The position numbers and the translations under genes were made by a program. The notes below the pieces were generated by a model, which searched no databases, was not told where the DNA came from, and worked only from the letters and a program-made list of their open reading frames with translations. From Methylopila sp. Yamaguchi (GTDB lineage: Bacteria > Pseudomonadota > Alphaproteobacteria > Rhizobiales > Methylopilaceae): DNA of 64,000 nucleotides. The stretch is from the NCBI RefSeq assembly GCF_002897035.1, contig NZ_BAUX01000003.1, forward strand, positions 62,001 to 126,000, given 5' to 3'. Of this stretch, positions 28,932-36,549 are shown in pieces; the stretch's first letter is position 1, and each line of letters starts with the position of its first letter.

Positions 28932-30044
28932 ATGGCCGCCCAGAAGCTCCTTCTCCTGCCCGGCGACGGCATCGGCCCGGAAGTCATGGGCGAGGTGCGC
29001 CGCGTGCTCGCCGCGATCGAGGCGAAGGGCCTGCTGTCCTTCGAGATCGACGAGGACCTCGTCGGCGGCTGCGCCTATGACGCGCACGGCAAGGCGATCA
29101 GCGACGAGGCGGTGGCGAAGGCCCACGCGGCGGACGCGGTGCTGCTCGGCGCGGTCGGCGGCCCGAAGTGGGACGGCGTGCCTTACGAGCATCGTCCGGA
29201 GGCCGGCCTGCTGCGCCTGCGCAAGGACCTCGAGCTGTTCGCGAACCTGCGCCCGGCGATCTGCTACCCCGCGCTCGCGGACTCCTCGGCGCTGAAACGC
29301 GAGCTGGTCGACGGCCTCGACATCGTCATCGTCCGCGAGCTCACGGGCGGCGTTTACTTCGGCGAGCCGAAGGAGATCACCGACCTCCCGAACGGCCAGA
29401 AGCGCGCCGTGGACACCCAGGTCTACGAGACCTACGAGATCGAGCGCATCGCGAAGGTCGCGTTCGAGCTGGCGCGCGTGCGCGGCAACCGCGTGACCTC
29501 GGCCGAGAAACGCAACGTCATGAAGTCTGGCCTGCTGTGGAACCAGGTCGTCACCGCGACCCACAAGTCCGGCTATGAGGACGTGAAGCTCGACCACATG
29601 CTGGCCGATGCGCTTGGCATGCAGCTGGTGCGCGCGCCGAAGCAGTTCGACGTCATCGTCACCGACAACCTGTTTGGCGACATTCTCTCCGACGTCGCGT
29701 CCATGCTCACGGGCTCGCTCGGCATGCTGCCGTCCGCTTCGCTCGGCGCTGAGGACGCGAGCGGCCGCCGTAAGGCGCTATACGAGCCGGTGCACGGCTC
29801 CGCGCCCGACATCGCGGGCCAGGGCGTCGCCAACCCGCTCGCGATGATCGCGAGCCTCGCGATGGCGCTGAAGTACTCGCTTGGCAAGCCGGAGATCGCG
29901 GACACGCTCGATCGGGCGATCGCGGGCGTGCTGGCCGACGGCCTGCGCACGGGCGACATCTGGACGGAAGGGTCGACCCGCGTCGGCACCGCCGAGATGG
30001 GCCAAGCGGTGGTCGCGAAGTTCGAGCAGCTCCTCGCGGCGTAA
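28932..30044 (+). CDS. leuB: 3-isopropylmalate dehydrogenase
   Basis: A 370-residue NAD-dependent decarboxylating dehydrogenase of leucine biosynthesis, converting 3-isopropylmalate to 2-oxoisocaproate. Key marks are [16 protein letters not shown], the substrate Arg/Tyr region [12 protein letters not shown], the metal-site [16 protein letters not shown] and the NAD-binding [24 protein letters not shown] lies upstream of the ATG. leuB is followed by asd with a small minus-strand gene between. leuC is 8 kb upstream on the other strand. Confidence 0.96.
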   Translation: MAAQKLLLLPGDGIGPEVMGEVRRVLAAIEAKGLLSFEIDEDLVGGCAYDAHGKAISDEAVAKAHAADAVLLGAVGGPKWDGVPYEHRPEAGLLRLRKDLELFANLRPAICYPALADSSALKRELVDGLDIVIVRELTGGVYFGEPKEITDLPNGQKRAVDTQVYETYEIERIAKVAFELARVRGNRVTSAEKRNVMKSGLLWNQVVTATHKSGYEDVKLDHMLADALGMQLVRAPKQFDVIVTDNLFGDILSDVASMLTGSLGMLPSASLGAEDASGRRKALYEPVHGSAPDIAGQGVANPLAMIASLAMALKYSLGKPEIADTLDRAIAGVLADGLRTGDIWTEGSTRVGTAEMGQAVVAKFEQLLAA

Positions 30045-30272
30045 AGGTAGAAGCGGCGGCCCAGTCCGGTGCGGTCGGACGGGGGCGCGCTCGTTTTCAT
30101 TGCGTCCGTCGAGACGCATCGCTTGGTGAGGCTCCTCAACATGAGGAGGAGCCTTGGCGCTAAGTAGGGCGTCTTGAAGCTCTCACTGAGCCGGACGACC
30201 CGAGGGAGACGAGGCCTTCGCGAGGGCGAGGCGGGAAGGAACGCCGGGCGGCATCCCCCAGCGGGCCCCTGG
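30045..30272. repeat. Intergenic region with a CTCCTCA-N3-TGAGGAG palindrome
   Basis: The gap between leuB and the small secreted protein gene. It contains CTCCTCA-ACA-TGAGGAG at 30132-30148, the same palindrome as at 2607 and 2668, followed by a GGCGTCTTGAAGC-like tail also resembling the first copies. No gene seen. Confidence 0.6.
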
Positions 30273-30560
30273 TCAGTAGCCGGGAACGTCGAAGGTCGAC
30301 GGCAGCGGCCAGCGCTCGAAGCCGCCGGGGCCGCGGGTCGGCGTCGAAGACTGGTAGAGCGCCGAGGTCTGGTAGTCGGCGCCGGTCATGGGGCGCGCGA
30401 CCGTGCGCGTGTTGAGGTAGCTCGGCGCCTTCCGGACCGTGATGGTCACGCCGCCGTCCGAAGACGCACGGTCGCGGGTCTGGGCCGACGCCGTAAGCGG
30501 GACGAGCGCCACGCCCGCCGCAAGGATGAATGCGGCCGTTCCATGCGCAATACCAAGCAT
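30273..30560 (-). CDS. Small secreted protein of unknown function
   Basis: A 95-residue protein from the ATG at 30560, which is preceded by GGAGG at 5 nt (an upstream ATG at 30572 contains that ribosome site). A signal peptide (GTAAFILAAGVALVPLTASA-Q) is followed by a mature part of about 68 residues, VTITVRKAPSYLNTRTVARPMTGADYQTSALYQSS, with no Cys. No family recognised. An exact EcfG-type promoter lies 61 bp upstream, so it is probably part of the general stress regulon. Confidence 0.7.
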   Translation of the reverse strand: MLGIAHGTAAFILAAGVALVPLTASAQTRDRASSDGGVTITVRKAPSYLNTRTVARPMTGADYQTSALYQSSTPTRGPGGFERWPLPSTFDVPGY

Positions 30561-30620
30561 AGCAGCCTCCATGAGGGGAAACGCCGCGTCCCGGGACTGA
30601 GGCGCGCCGGTCATCGAAGC

Positions 30621-30646
30621 AACGTCGTTTCGCCGGCTCCCGTTCC
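30621..30646 (-). promoter_or_regulatory. EcfG-type (general stress) promoter for the small secreted protein
   Basis: On the minus strand GGAAC, 17 bp, CGTT, an exact consensus match whose -10 edge lies 60 bp before the ATG at 30560. Confidence 0.7.
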
Positions 30647-30754
30647 GTGAATTTCTTGCAATCTCGGCCCAACGGGGCCATTCACATCGCGCGGCGTCGC
30701 GCCGCGAACGACAGCAAGACGGCCGCGGTCGAAACCGGGCCGATGGAGTTGGAG

Positions 30755-31786
30755 ATGGGTTATCGGATCGCCGTCGTGGGCGCCACGGGCAACGTGGGCC
30801 GCGAGATGCTGAACATCCTCGAAGAGCGGGAGTTCCCGGTCGACGAGATCGTCGCGCTGGCTTCGCGCCGGAGCCTCGGGACCGAAGTGTCGTTCGGCGA
30901 TCGAACTCTGAAATGCAAGGATCTCGCGACCTTCGACTTCTCCGGGATCGACATCTGCCTGATGTCGGCCGGCGGAGAGGTGTCGCGCGAGTGGTCGCCC
31001 AAGATCGCCAAGCAGGGCGCGATCGTCATCGACAACTCGTCGGTCTGGCGCATGGACCCCGACGTGCCGCTGGTGGTGCCGGAGGTGAACGCCGACGCGG
31101 TCGCCGGCTACACCAAGAAGGGCATCATCGCGAACCCGAACTGCTCGACCGCGCAGCTGGTCGTGGCGCTGAAGCCGCTGCACGACGCGGCGACGATCAC
31201 GCGCGTGGTGGTCTCGACGTACCAGTCCGTCTCCGGCGCCGGCAAGGACGCCATGGACGAGCTCTGGAACCAGACCAAGGGCATCTACGTGAACCAGGCG
31301 CCGGAGCCGGGCACCGGCAAGTTCCCGAAGCAGATCGCCTTCAACGTCATTCCTCACATCGACGTCTTCATGGAGGACGGCTTCACGAAGGAGGAATGGA
31401 AGATGGTCGCGGAGACCAAGAAGATCCTCGACCCGAAGATCAAGTTGACGGCGACCGCCGTCCGCGTGCCGGTCTTCGTCGGCCATTCCGAGGCGGTGAA
31501 CATCGAGTTCGAGAAGCCGATCTCGGCCGAGGAGGCGCGCGACATCCTCCGTGAGGCGCCGGGGATCCTGGTCGTCGACAAGCGCGAGCCCGGCGGCTAC
31601 GTCACGCCGGTCGAGTGCGTCGGCGACTTCGCGACCTTCGTCAGCCGCATCCGCGTGGATCCGACCGTCGACAACGGCCTCGCGATGTGGATCGTCTCTG
31701 ACAACCTGCGCAAGGGCGCGGCGCTGAACGCGGTGCAGATCGCCGAAAGCCTCGCCAACCGCGGGCTGCTGAAGAAGGCGGCGTAA
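30755..31786 (+). CDS. asd: Aspartate-semialdehyde dehydrogenase
   Basis: A 343-residue NADPH-dependent enzyme that reduces aspartyl-4-phosphate to aspartate semialdehyde, feeding lysine, threonine, methionine and diaminopimelate synthesis. VVGATGNVGREMLNIL is the nucleotide-binding loop, Cys130 in NPNCSTAQL is the nucleophile, and RVPVFVGHSEAVNIEF holds the catalytic His. The ATG at 30755 is chosen because homologues start MGY-[KR]-[VI]-AVVG and GGAG lies 7 nt upstream; an ATG at 30743 is also in frame. leuB-asd proximity is common in this order. Confidence 0.94.
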   Translation: MGYRIAVVGATGNVGREMLNILEEREFPVDEIVALASRRSLGTEVSFGDRTLKCKDLATFDFSGIDICLMSAGGEVSREWSPKIAKQGAIVIDNSSVWRMDPDVPLVVPEVNADAVAGYTKKGIIANPNCSTAQLVVALKPLHDAATITRVVVSTYQSVSGAGKDAMDELWNQTKGIYVNQAPEPGTGKFPKQIAFNVIPHIDVFMEDGFTKEEWKMVAETKKILDPKIKLTATAVRVPVFVGHSEAVNIEFEKPISAEEARDILREAPGILVVDKREPGGYVTPVECVGDFATFVSRIRVDPTVDNGLAMWIVSDNLRKGAALNAVQIAESLANRGLLKKAA

Positions 31787-32208
31787 GTCTCAAGCGACGC
31801 GGCGCTCGACGATTTCCGATATGGCCATGCCCTCGGAAGACGGTGAGCGCCGCATCCGCCCAAGGCGCTCAATGAGCGTCTTGAGCTGGCGGCGCGTTCG
31901 ATCGACACGTCGGCCCACGCTGCTTGGCGCAGCGGCGTAGGTTCCGCTCGTAGGCGGCCTACTCAGTTGGTCCTCGATCGTTTGGATTCCGATTGCGCGG
32001 GGACTACATCTGGTGAGGCAAGTCGTGCTCGGTCGATTAAGAGCGAGGACTGAATGGCCGACCTTCCGCTTTGGCGCCTGTGGGGCGTCCCGTCCGGCGC
32101 TCTGGCCTCGGCCCCGTTGCGCTTGTCCGTACGAGCTATGAATCGGCCGAGTTCGACCGCCGTTACGGCAAGCGCGGCTGACGCGCGTCACCTTCCAATC
32201 AGGTTTCG
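31787..32208. other. 422-bp region without a recognisable gene
   Basis: Both strands have short open frames (a minus-strand one of 133 codons and a plus-strand one of 52 codons from 32053), but none has a ribosome site, a known domain or the codon use of neighbouring genes. Base composition is lower in GC around 31970-32060. The plus frame ending in EFDRRYGKRG just before 32181 could be the tail of a decayed gene. Nothing can be supported. Confidence 0.4.
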
Positions 32209-32415
32209 ATGAAACTCTATCGCTTCCTCACCGGTCCCGACGACGCGGCCTTCTGCCGGCGTGTCTCCGCTGCGCTCAACAAGGGGTGGGCGCTGCAGGG
32301 CGATCCGTCGCTGACCTACGATCCGGTCAAGGGAACCGTGATCTGCGGCCAGGCGATTGTGAAGGAGGTTCCGGACGTCGAGTGGTCGGACGAGATCAAG
32401 CTGTCCGACTGGTGA
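32209..32415 (+). CDS. DUF1737 domain protein
   Basis: A 68-residue protein that is a single DUF1737 domain: MKLYRFLTGPDDAAFCRRVSAALNKGWALQGDPSLTYD ... GTVICGQAIVKEV. These short proteins are widespread in bacteria and have no known function. It overlaps the end of the opposite-strand gene by 20 bp, tail to tail. Confidence 0.85.
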   Translation: MKLYRFLTGPDDAAFCRRVSAALNKGWALQGDPSLTYDPVKGTVICGQAIVKEVPDVEWSDEIKLSDW

Positions 32416-33139
32416 CGACGGTGAGCGCGGGTCGCCGCGGCGGCGTGCGCTCCTCGGGGGCTCCCCCCTCGATCGCGATCAGCGCCGGGCGGCGTTGAGG
32501 CGCCGACGGCCCCCTCAGCACGGTCTCCGCGCGCAGCATCAGGCCGGCGGCCTCGTCTCCCGCCCCGCTCGCCTCCAGCGTCGCGGCGAGGCGGAGGCAG
32601 CTCTGCGCGAGTTCGGTCGCGAGCGTCGCAAGCGACGGCGCGTGGATCGCCACCAGGTCGAGCGCGGCCGTGGCCGCAGCCCCCGCGGCCGCGATCTGGC
32701 GCGGATCGCCCGTCACCTCAGGCGCTTCGCCAGCCTCGAGCGCCGCCCGCGCCGCTCGGGTCCAGCCTTCGCCGTAGGCCCGGAGCAGGCAGCGCTGTTC
32801 GCAGGCCCGGGCGATGAGCAGCAGGCGGGCCACGTCGTCGGGCTGGTCGGCGAGGTCGATGCTGAGGATCGCGACGCCGCGCACCAGCGCCTCCTCGGCC
32901 TCGTGCAGGGGCTCCGGCGAACCGTCCGCCGTCCAGTCGAAGGCGAAGCGCAGGTAGCTCGCCGCGAGCGGAGCGTTCCAGTCGGCGCGGCGGCCTTCGG
33001 TCGCCCGCAGCGCCTCCCATTCGCGCCAGGCGTCCCCGAAGCGGCCGGCCCGCTCGAAGGTCAGCGCGCGGCGCGCCCTGGCGGCGACGTCATACGTCGC
33101 GACGACCGCAATCTGTTCCCGAGCATCGGTCAGCGACAT
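32396..33139 (-). CDS. Conserved alpha-helical protein of unknown function
   Basis: A 247-residue Ala/Arg/Leu-rich protein begun at the ATG at 33139, which follows GGAGG by 6 nt. The sequence is predicted mostly helical (ALTFERAGRFGDAWREWEALRATEG resembles a TPR-like helix pair), with a low-complexity Pro/Arg-rich end. No signal peptide, membrane span or catalytic motif. I do not recognise the family. The longer in-frame extension to 33568 is antisense to the meaC gene and rejected. Confidence 0.6.
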   Translation of the reverse strand: MSLTDAREQIAVVATYDVAARARRALTFERAGRFGDAWREWEALRATEGRRADWNAPLAASYLRFAFDWTADGSPEPLHEAEEALVRGVAILSIDLADQPDDVARLLLIARACEQRCLLRAYGEGWTRAARAALEAGEAPEVTGDPRQIAAAGAAATAALDLVAIHAPSLATLATELAQSCLRLAATLEASGAGDEAAGLMLRAETVLRGPSAPQRRPALIAIEGGAPEERTPPRRPALTVVTSRTA

Positions 33140-33349
33140 CCGCCCCTCCTGCAAAATCCCTCGGCCAAGGGCGTCGTCGACGACGCCTGCTGGCATGACC
33201 GCAAGTTGGCACGCCGGGCTTGAAGGCCGGGTGAAGCGGCACGGTCGGAATCGCGCGATCCCATTCACTCTCCGGAAACGCACGCAGAAGACGAACGTCG
33301 ATGTCGCCCGCCGCGGCGCAACGTGGCAGATGTGCGCTGCGGTAAAACA

Positions 33350-34411
33350 ATGACGGAGCGGCGCGGCATGGCCGGAGCGGGACGGTTCTTCGAAGACTTC
33401 ATCGTCGGCGACGTCATCCGCCACGCCACGCCCCGCACCGTTACGCTCGGCGACCTCGCGCTCAACCAGGCGCTCTACGGCAACCGCTACGTCGTCCAGT
33501 CGTCCGACGCCTTCGCCCAGGGGCTGGGCTATCCCCGCTCGCCGGTGGACGACCTCGTCACCTTCCACGTGGTGTTCGGCAAGACCGTGCCGGACGTCTC
33601 TCTCAACGCCTTCGCGAACCTCGGCTACGCCGCCGGCCGCTTCCTGACGCCGGTCTACCCGGGCGACACCCTGTCCTCGACCTCAGAGGTCATCGGCGTC
33701 CGGCCGACCTCGAAGGGAGACGCCGGCGTGGTGTGGGTGCGGACGCGCGGATCGCGCGCCGACGGCGCGCTGGTGCTCGAGTACGTGCGCTGGGTGCTGG
33801 TGCGAGTCCAGGGCGGGCGGCCGCTCCAGGACACGGTCGTGCCGGAGCTTCCCGCGGTGGTGGACCCCGCCGAGATCGGCGGCGCCTGCCCGCGCATCGA
33901 TCTTTCGGCCTGGGACGACGCTCTGTCCGGCAGTCCGCGGCGCTTCGACGACTATGCGGTCGGCGAGAGGATCGACCACGTCGACGGCATGACGGTCGAG
34001 GAGGCCGAGCATCAGCTCGCCACCCGTCTCTGGCAGAACACCGCGCGGGTTCACTTCGACAACCATGCGCAGAAGTCGAGCAAGATCGGCCGGCGGCTGG
34101 TCTATGGCGGCCACGTCATCAGCCTCGCGCGCGGGCTCATGTACAACGGGCTGGAGAACGCCTTTCATGTCGCGGCGATCAACGGCGGTCGCCATGTGGC
34201 GCCGATCTTCGCGGGCGACACGCTCTACGCTTGGTCGGAAATCCTCGACAAGCAGGCGCTGCCCGGCCGCGACGACGTCGGCGCCCTGCGCGTCCGCCTC
34301 GTCGGCCTCAAGAACGACGCGCCGGGGGCCTTCCCGCTCAAGACCGAGGACGGCAAGGACCACCCGGCGGTTGTGCTCGACCTCGACCTGTGGGTGCTGC
34401 TGCCCCGCTGA
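33350..34411 (+). CDS. meaC: Mesaconyl-CoA hydratase (double-hotdog MaoC protein)
   Basis: A 353-residue protein that hydrates mesaconyl-CoA to methylmalyl-CoA in the ethylmalonyl-CoA pathway of acetate and C1 assimilation. Two MaoC-like hotdog halves: FFEDFIVGDVIRHATPRTVTLGDLAL / AFAQGLGYPRSPVDDLVTFHVVFGKTVPDVSLNA and FDDYAVGERIDHVDGMTVEEAEHQLATRLWQNTARVHFDNH / YGGHVISLARGLMYNGLENAFHVAAINGGRH. These segments are close to the Rhodobacter and Methylobacterium enzymes. The start may instead be 33368, which has GGAG 9 nt upstream. It stands alone; the other pathway genes (ccr, ecm, mcd, mcl) are not in the window. Confidence 0.88.
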   Translation: MTERRGMAGAGRFFEDFIVGDVIRHATPRTVTLGDLALNQALYGNRYVVQSSDAFAQGLGYPRSPVDDLVTFHVVFGKTVPDVSLNAFANLGYAAGRFLTPVYPGDTLSSTSEVIGVRPTSKGDAGVVWVRTRGSRADGALVLEYVRWVLVRVQGGRPLQDTVVPELPAVVDPAEIGGACPRIDLSAWDDALSGSPRRFDDYAVGERIDHVDGMTVEEAEHQLATRLWQNTARVHFDNHAQKSSKIGRRLVYGGHVISLARGLMYNGLENAFHVAAINGGRHVAPIFAGDTLYAWSEILDKQALPGRDDVGALRVRLVGLKNDAPGAFPLKTEDGKDHPAVVLDLDLWVLLPR

Positions 34412-34444
34412 GGGGCTTGGAGCCGAGGATCAGTCCACCCGCGC

Positions 34445-34531
34445 CGTCATGGTCCGGCTTGACCGGACCATCCACTTCGACGTCGAGATCGACGTCGACG
34501 ATGGGTCCTCCGGTCGAGCCGGAGGACGACG
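34445..34531. repeat. Composite two-hairpin intergenic repeat, copy C
   Basis: Closest relative of copy A: CCGTCAT, GGTCCGG-CTTGA-CCGGACC (34451-34469), a spacer with ATCGACGTCGACGAT, then TCCTCCGG-TCGAG-CCGGAGGA (34506-34526) and CGACGG. It lies between the convergent ends of meaC and argE. Confidence 0.8.
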
Positions 34532-34584
34532 GCGAGGCTCTGTCACCGCCGGTTCCGCATACGACCAGGGCCGCCAGCCGGCGG

Positions 34585-35742
34585 TCACCCCGCGCAGTGC
34601 GCGATCAGCTTGCGGACGAAGTCCTCGCAGGCGCCGAGCTGGGCCTCGGTCACAAACTCGTCGGCCTTGTGCGCCTCGCCGATCGAGCCGGGGCCGCAGA
34701 TGACGGTCGGGACGCCCGCCATCTCCACGAACAGCCCCGCCTCCGTGCCGTAGGCGACCTTGGCGTGGTCGTTGCGGCCGGCGAGTCGCTTCGCCAGGGT
34801 GACGATCTCGGCCTCGGGCGCGGTCGCGAGGCCCGGGAACTCCGACTTGATGCGCAGGTCGAGCGAGGCGCGGGGATCGCGCGCCTTCATCTCAGCTTCG
34901 ATGGTCTCGGCGACGCCGCGGATCTCGGCGACCAGCGCGTCGGCGTCTTCGGTCGGCAGCACGCGGAACTCGAACTCCGTCGTCGCCTCGTCCGGCACGA
35001 TGTTGAGCGCCGTGCCGCCGTGGAAGACGCCGACATGGGCGGTGGTGTGCGGCACGTCGTAGAGCTCGTCCCGGGCGCCTGAGGCGGCGAGGCGCTTTCC
35101 GATCGCGGTCGTGGCCGTCACCAACTCGGCGAGGTGCTCGACCGCGTTGACGAACTCCGGAGCGCGGGAGGAGTGGCCGCCCGTACCCCTCGCCGTCGCG
35201 ATCAGCGAGCGCTTGGCCTTGTGGCCGATGACGACCTGCATGTCGGTGGGTTCGCCGACGATGCAGCCGAGCGGCCTCACGGGACGCGCGGCCAGCATCT
35301 CCAGCAGGCCGCGCACGCCGAGGCAGCCGACCTCCTCGTCGTAGGAGAAGGCGAAATGGATCGGGGTCTTCAGATCGACCTGCGTCATCTCCGGCGCGAG
35401 CGCGAGGCAGACCGCGAGGAACCCCTTCATGTCGCAGGCGCCGCGGGCGTAGAGCTTGCCGTCGCGGCGGGAGAGGACGAAGGGGTCGGAGGCCCAGGCC
35501 TGACCGTCCACCGGCACCACGTCCGTGTGACCCGACAGCACGATCCCCGGACGCTCGGCGGGGCCGATGGTCGCGAACAGGTTGGCTTTGCCGCCGTTCG
35601 GGTCCGTCACGCGTTCATGAGCGATCCCGAGGCCGTCGAGATAGGCCTCCACGTGCTCGATCAGCGCGAGGTTCGAATTGCGGCTCGTGGTGTCGAAAGC
35701 GACAAGCCGGGCGAGCAGATCGCGGGTTGCGTCCGAGGCCAT
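34585..35742 (-). CDS. argE: Acetylornithine deacetylase
   Basis: A 385-residue M20-family metallohydrolase that releases ornithine from N-acetylornithine in arginine synthesis. Metal ligands are seen in SGHTDVVPV (His), RGACDMKG (Asp), DEEVG (Glu), GEPTDMQ and the late EAHKADE (His). The dimerisation domain runs from about residue 180 to 290. NGGKANLFATIGP is typical of ArgE rather than DapE. A single gene, convergent with meaC. DapE or succinyl-diaminopimelate desuccinylase is the alternative but less like it. Confidence 0.88.
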   Translation of the reverse strand: MASDATRDLLARLVAFDTTSRNSNLALIEHVEAYLDGLGIAHERVTDPNGGKANLFATIGPAERPGIVLSGHTDVVPVDGQAWASDPFVLSRRDGKLYARGACDMKGFLAVCLALAPEMTQVDLKTPIHFAFSYDEEVGCLGVRGLLEMLAARPVRPLGCIVGEPTDMQVVIGHKAKRSLIATARGTGGHSSRAPEFVNAVEHLAELVTATTAIGKRLAASGARDELYDVPHTTAHVGVFHGGTALNIVPDEATTEFEFRVLPTEDADALVAEIRGVAETIEAEMKARDPRASLDLRIKSEFPGLATAPEAEIVTLAKRLAGRNDHAKVAYGTEAGLFVEMAGVPTVICGPGSIGEAHKADEFVTEAQLGACEDFVRKLIAHCAG

Positions 35743-35828
35743 GGGTCTCCGTCGGGGGTCAGGGAGAGGCGGTCGGACCTTACGGCCTTTGCACGACGAT
35801 CAGAAGGCCTGTCGCCGGAGGACTCGCC

Positions 35829-35853
35829 GGAACGGCCGTGCGGCGCCGGCGTT
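35829..35853 (+). promoter_or_regulatory. EcfG-type (general stress) promoter for the HVA_TUDOR-DUF6321 operon
   Basis: GGAAC (35829-35833), a 16-bp spacer and CGTT (35850-35853), an exact consensus match, 39 bp upstream of the ATG at 35893. Confidence 0.75.
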
Positions 35854-35892
35854 TCTCCGCCGGCGACATCATCACAGGACGAGAGGCGACGC

Positions 35893-36111
35893 ATGACGAA
35901 GGCTTACGCGGTGGGCGCGAAGGTGTCGTGGAGTTGGGGGCAGGGGAAGGCCACCGGCAAGGTGGCGGACGTTTTTCAGAAGCGGGTCCAGCGGACGATC
36001 AAGGGCTCGAAGATCGTCCGCCGCGCCACCGCCGACAATCCGGCCTACCTCGTGGAGCAGGAGGATGGGGGCAAGGCGCTGAAGTCGCATTCGGAGCTGG
36101 AGAAGGCGTGA
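35893..36111 (+). CDS. HVA_TUDOR-domain protein (DUF2945 family)
   Basis: A 72-residue protein that is one hypervirulence-associated Tudor-like domain: AVGAKVSWSWGQGKATGKVADVFQKRVQRTIKGSKIVRRATADNPAYLVEQEDGGKALKSHSELEKA. The small beta-barrel is basic and may bind nucleic acid or protein. GAGAGG lies 5 nt before the start. Its stop codon overlaps the next start (TGATG), and an exact EcfG promoter precedes it, so the two genes form a stress-induced pair. Molecular function is unknown. Confidence 0.85.
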   Translation: MTKAYAVGAKVSWSWGQGKATGKVADVFQKRVQRTIKGSKIVRRATADNPAYLVEQEDGGKALKSHSELEKA

Positions 36112-36437
36112 TGGCGGACGTCGATCTGACGCCGACCAAGGCCGTGGCGGACGCCGCGGCCAAGGGCCTCGAACTCCGCAAGGCGCACAAGCGCGGCGGC
36201 ACCCAGGTCGGCGTCGCCCGCGCGCGCGACCTCTCGGCGCGGAAGCCGCTGAGCGAGGAGACCGTCAAGCGCATGATCAGCTACTTCGCCCGCCACAAGG
36301 TCGACAAGCGCGCCGCGAACTTCGGCGACGACGACAATCCCTCGGCTGGCTACGTGGCCTGGCTGCTCTGGGGCGGCGACGCTGGCCGGTCATGGGCCGA
36401 AGCTTTGGGCAAGAAGCTGAACTCCCAGGGCGGGTGA
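36111..36437 (+). CDS. DUF6321-domain protein
   Basis: A 108-residue protein, translationally coupled to the HVA_TUDOR gene. The N-terminal part has a basic helix (AAKGLELRKAHKRGGTQVGVARARDLSARKPLSEETVKRM). The C-terminal part SYFARHKVDKRAANFGDDDNPSAGYVAWLLWGGDAGRSWAEAL is a module also found in phage-derived head/protease fusions and in small rhizobial proteins. No catalytic residues known. Its partnership with a Tudor-like protein under a stress promoter suggests a DNA- or nucleoid-related role, by inference only. Confidence 0.78.
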   Translation: MADVDLTPTKAVADAAAKGLELRKAHKRGGTQVGVARARDLSARKPLSEETVKRMISYFARHKVDKRAANFGDDDNPSAGYVAWLLWGGDAGRSWAEALGKKLNSQGG

Positions 36438-36549
36438 GGGCCGGAGCCGGCCCGAGATCGCCGACCATCGGCGATCTGTGCGGCGGGACGTCGCGGCCTA
36501 GTTCAAGTCGCCCGGCCGCGCCAGCGGTCTTAGAGCGTTCAGCCTCTCT

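Noticed and set aside
32396-33568. 390-codon version of the unknown helical protein
   Set aside because: The extra 143 codons lie over the meaC promoter and coding start. GGAGG at 33139 marks the better start.
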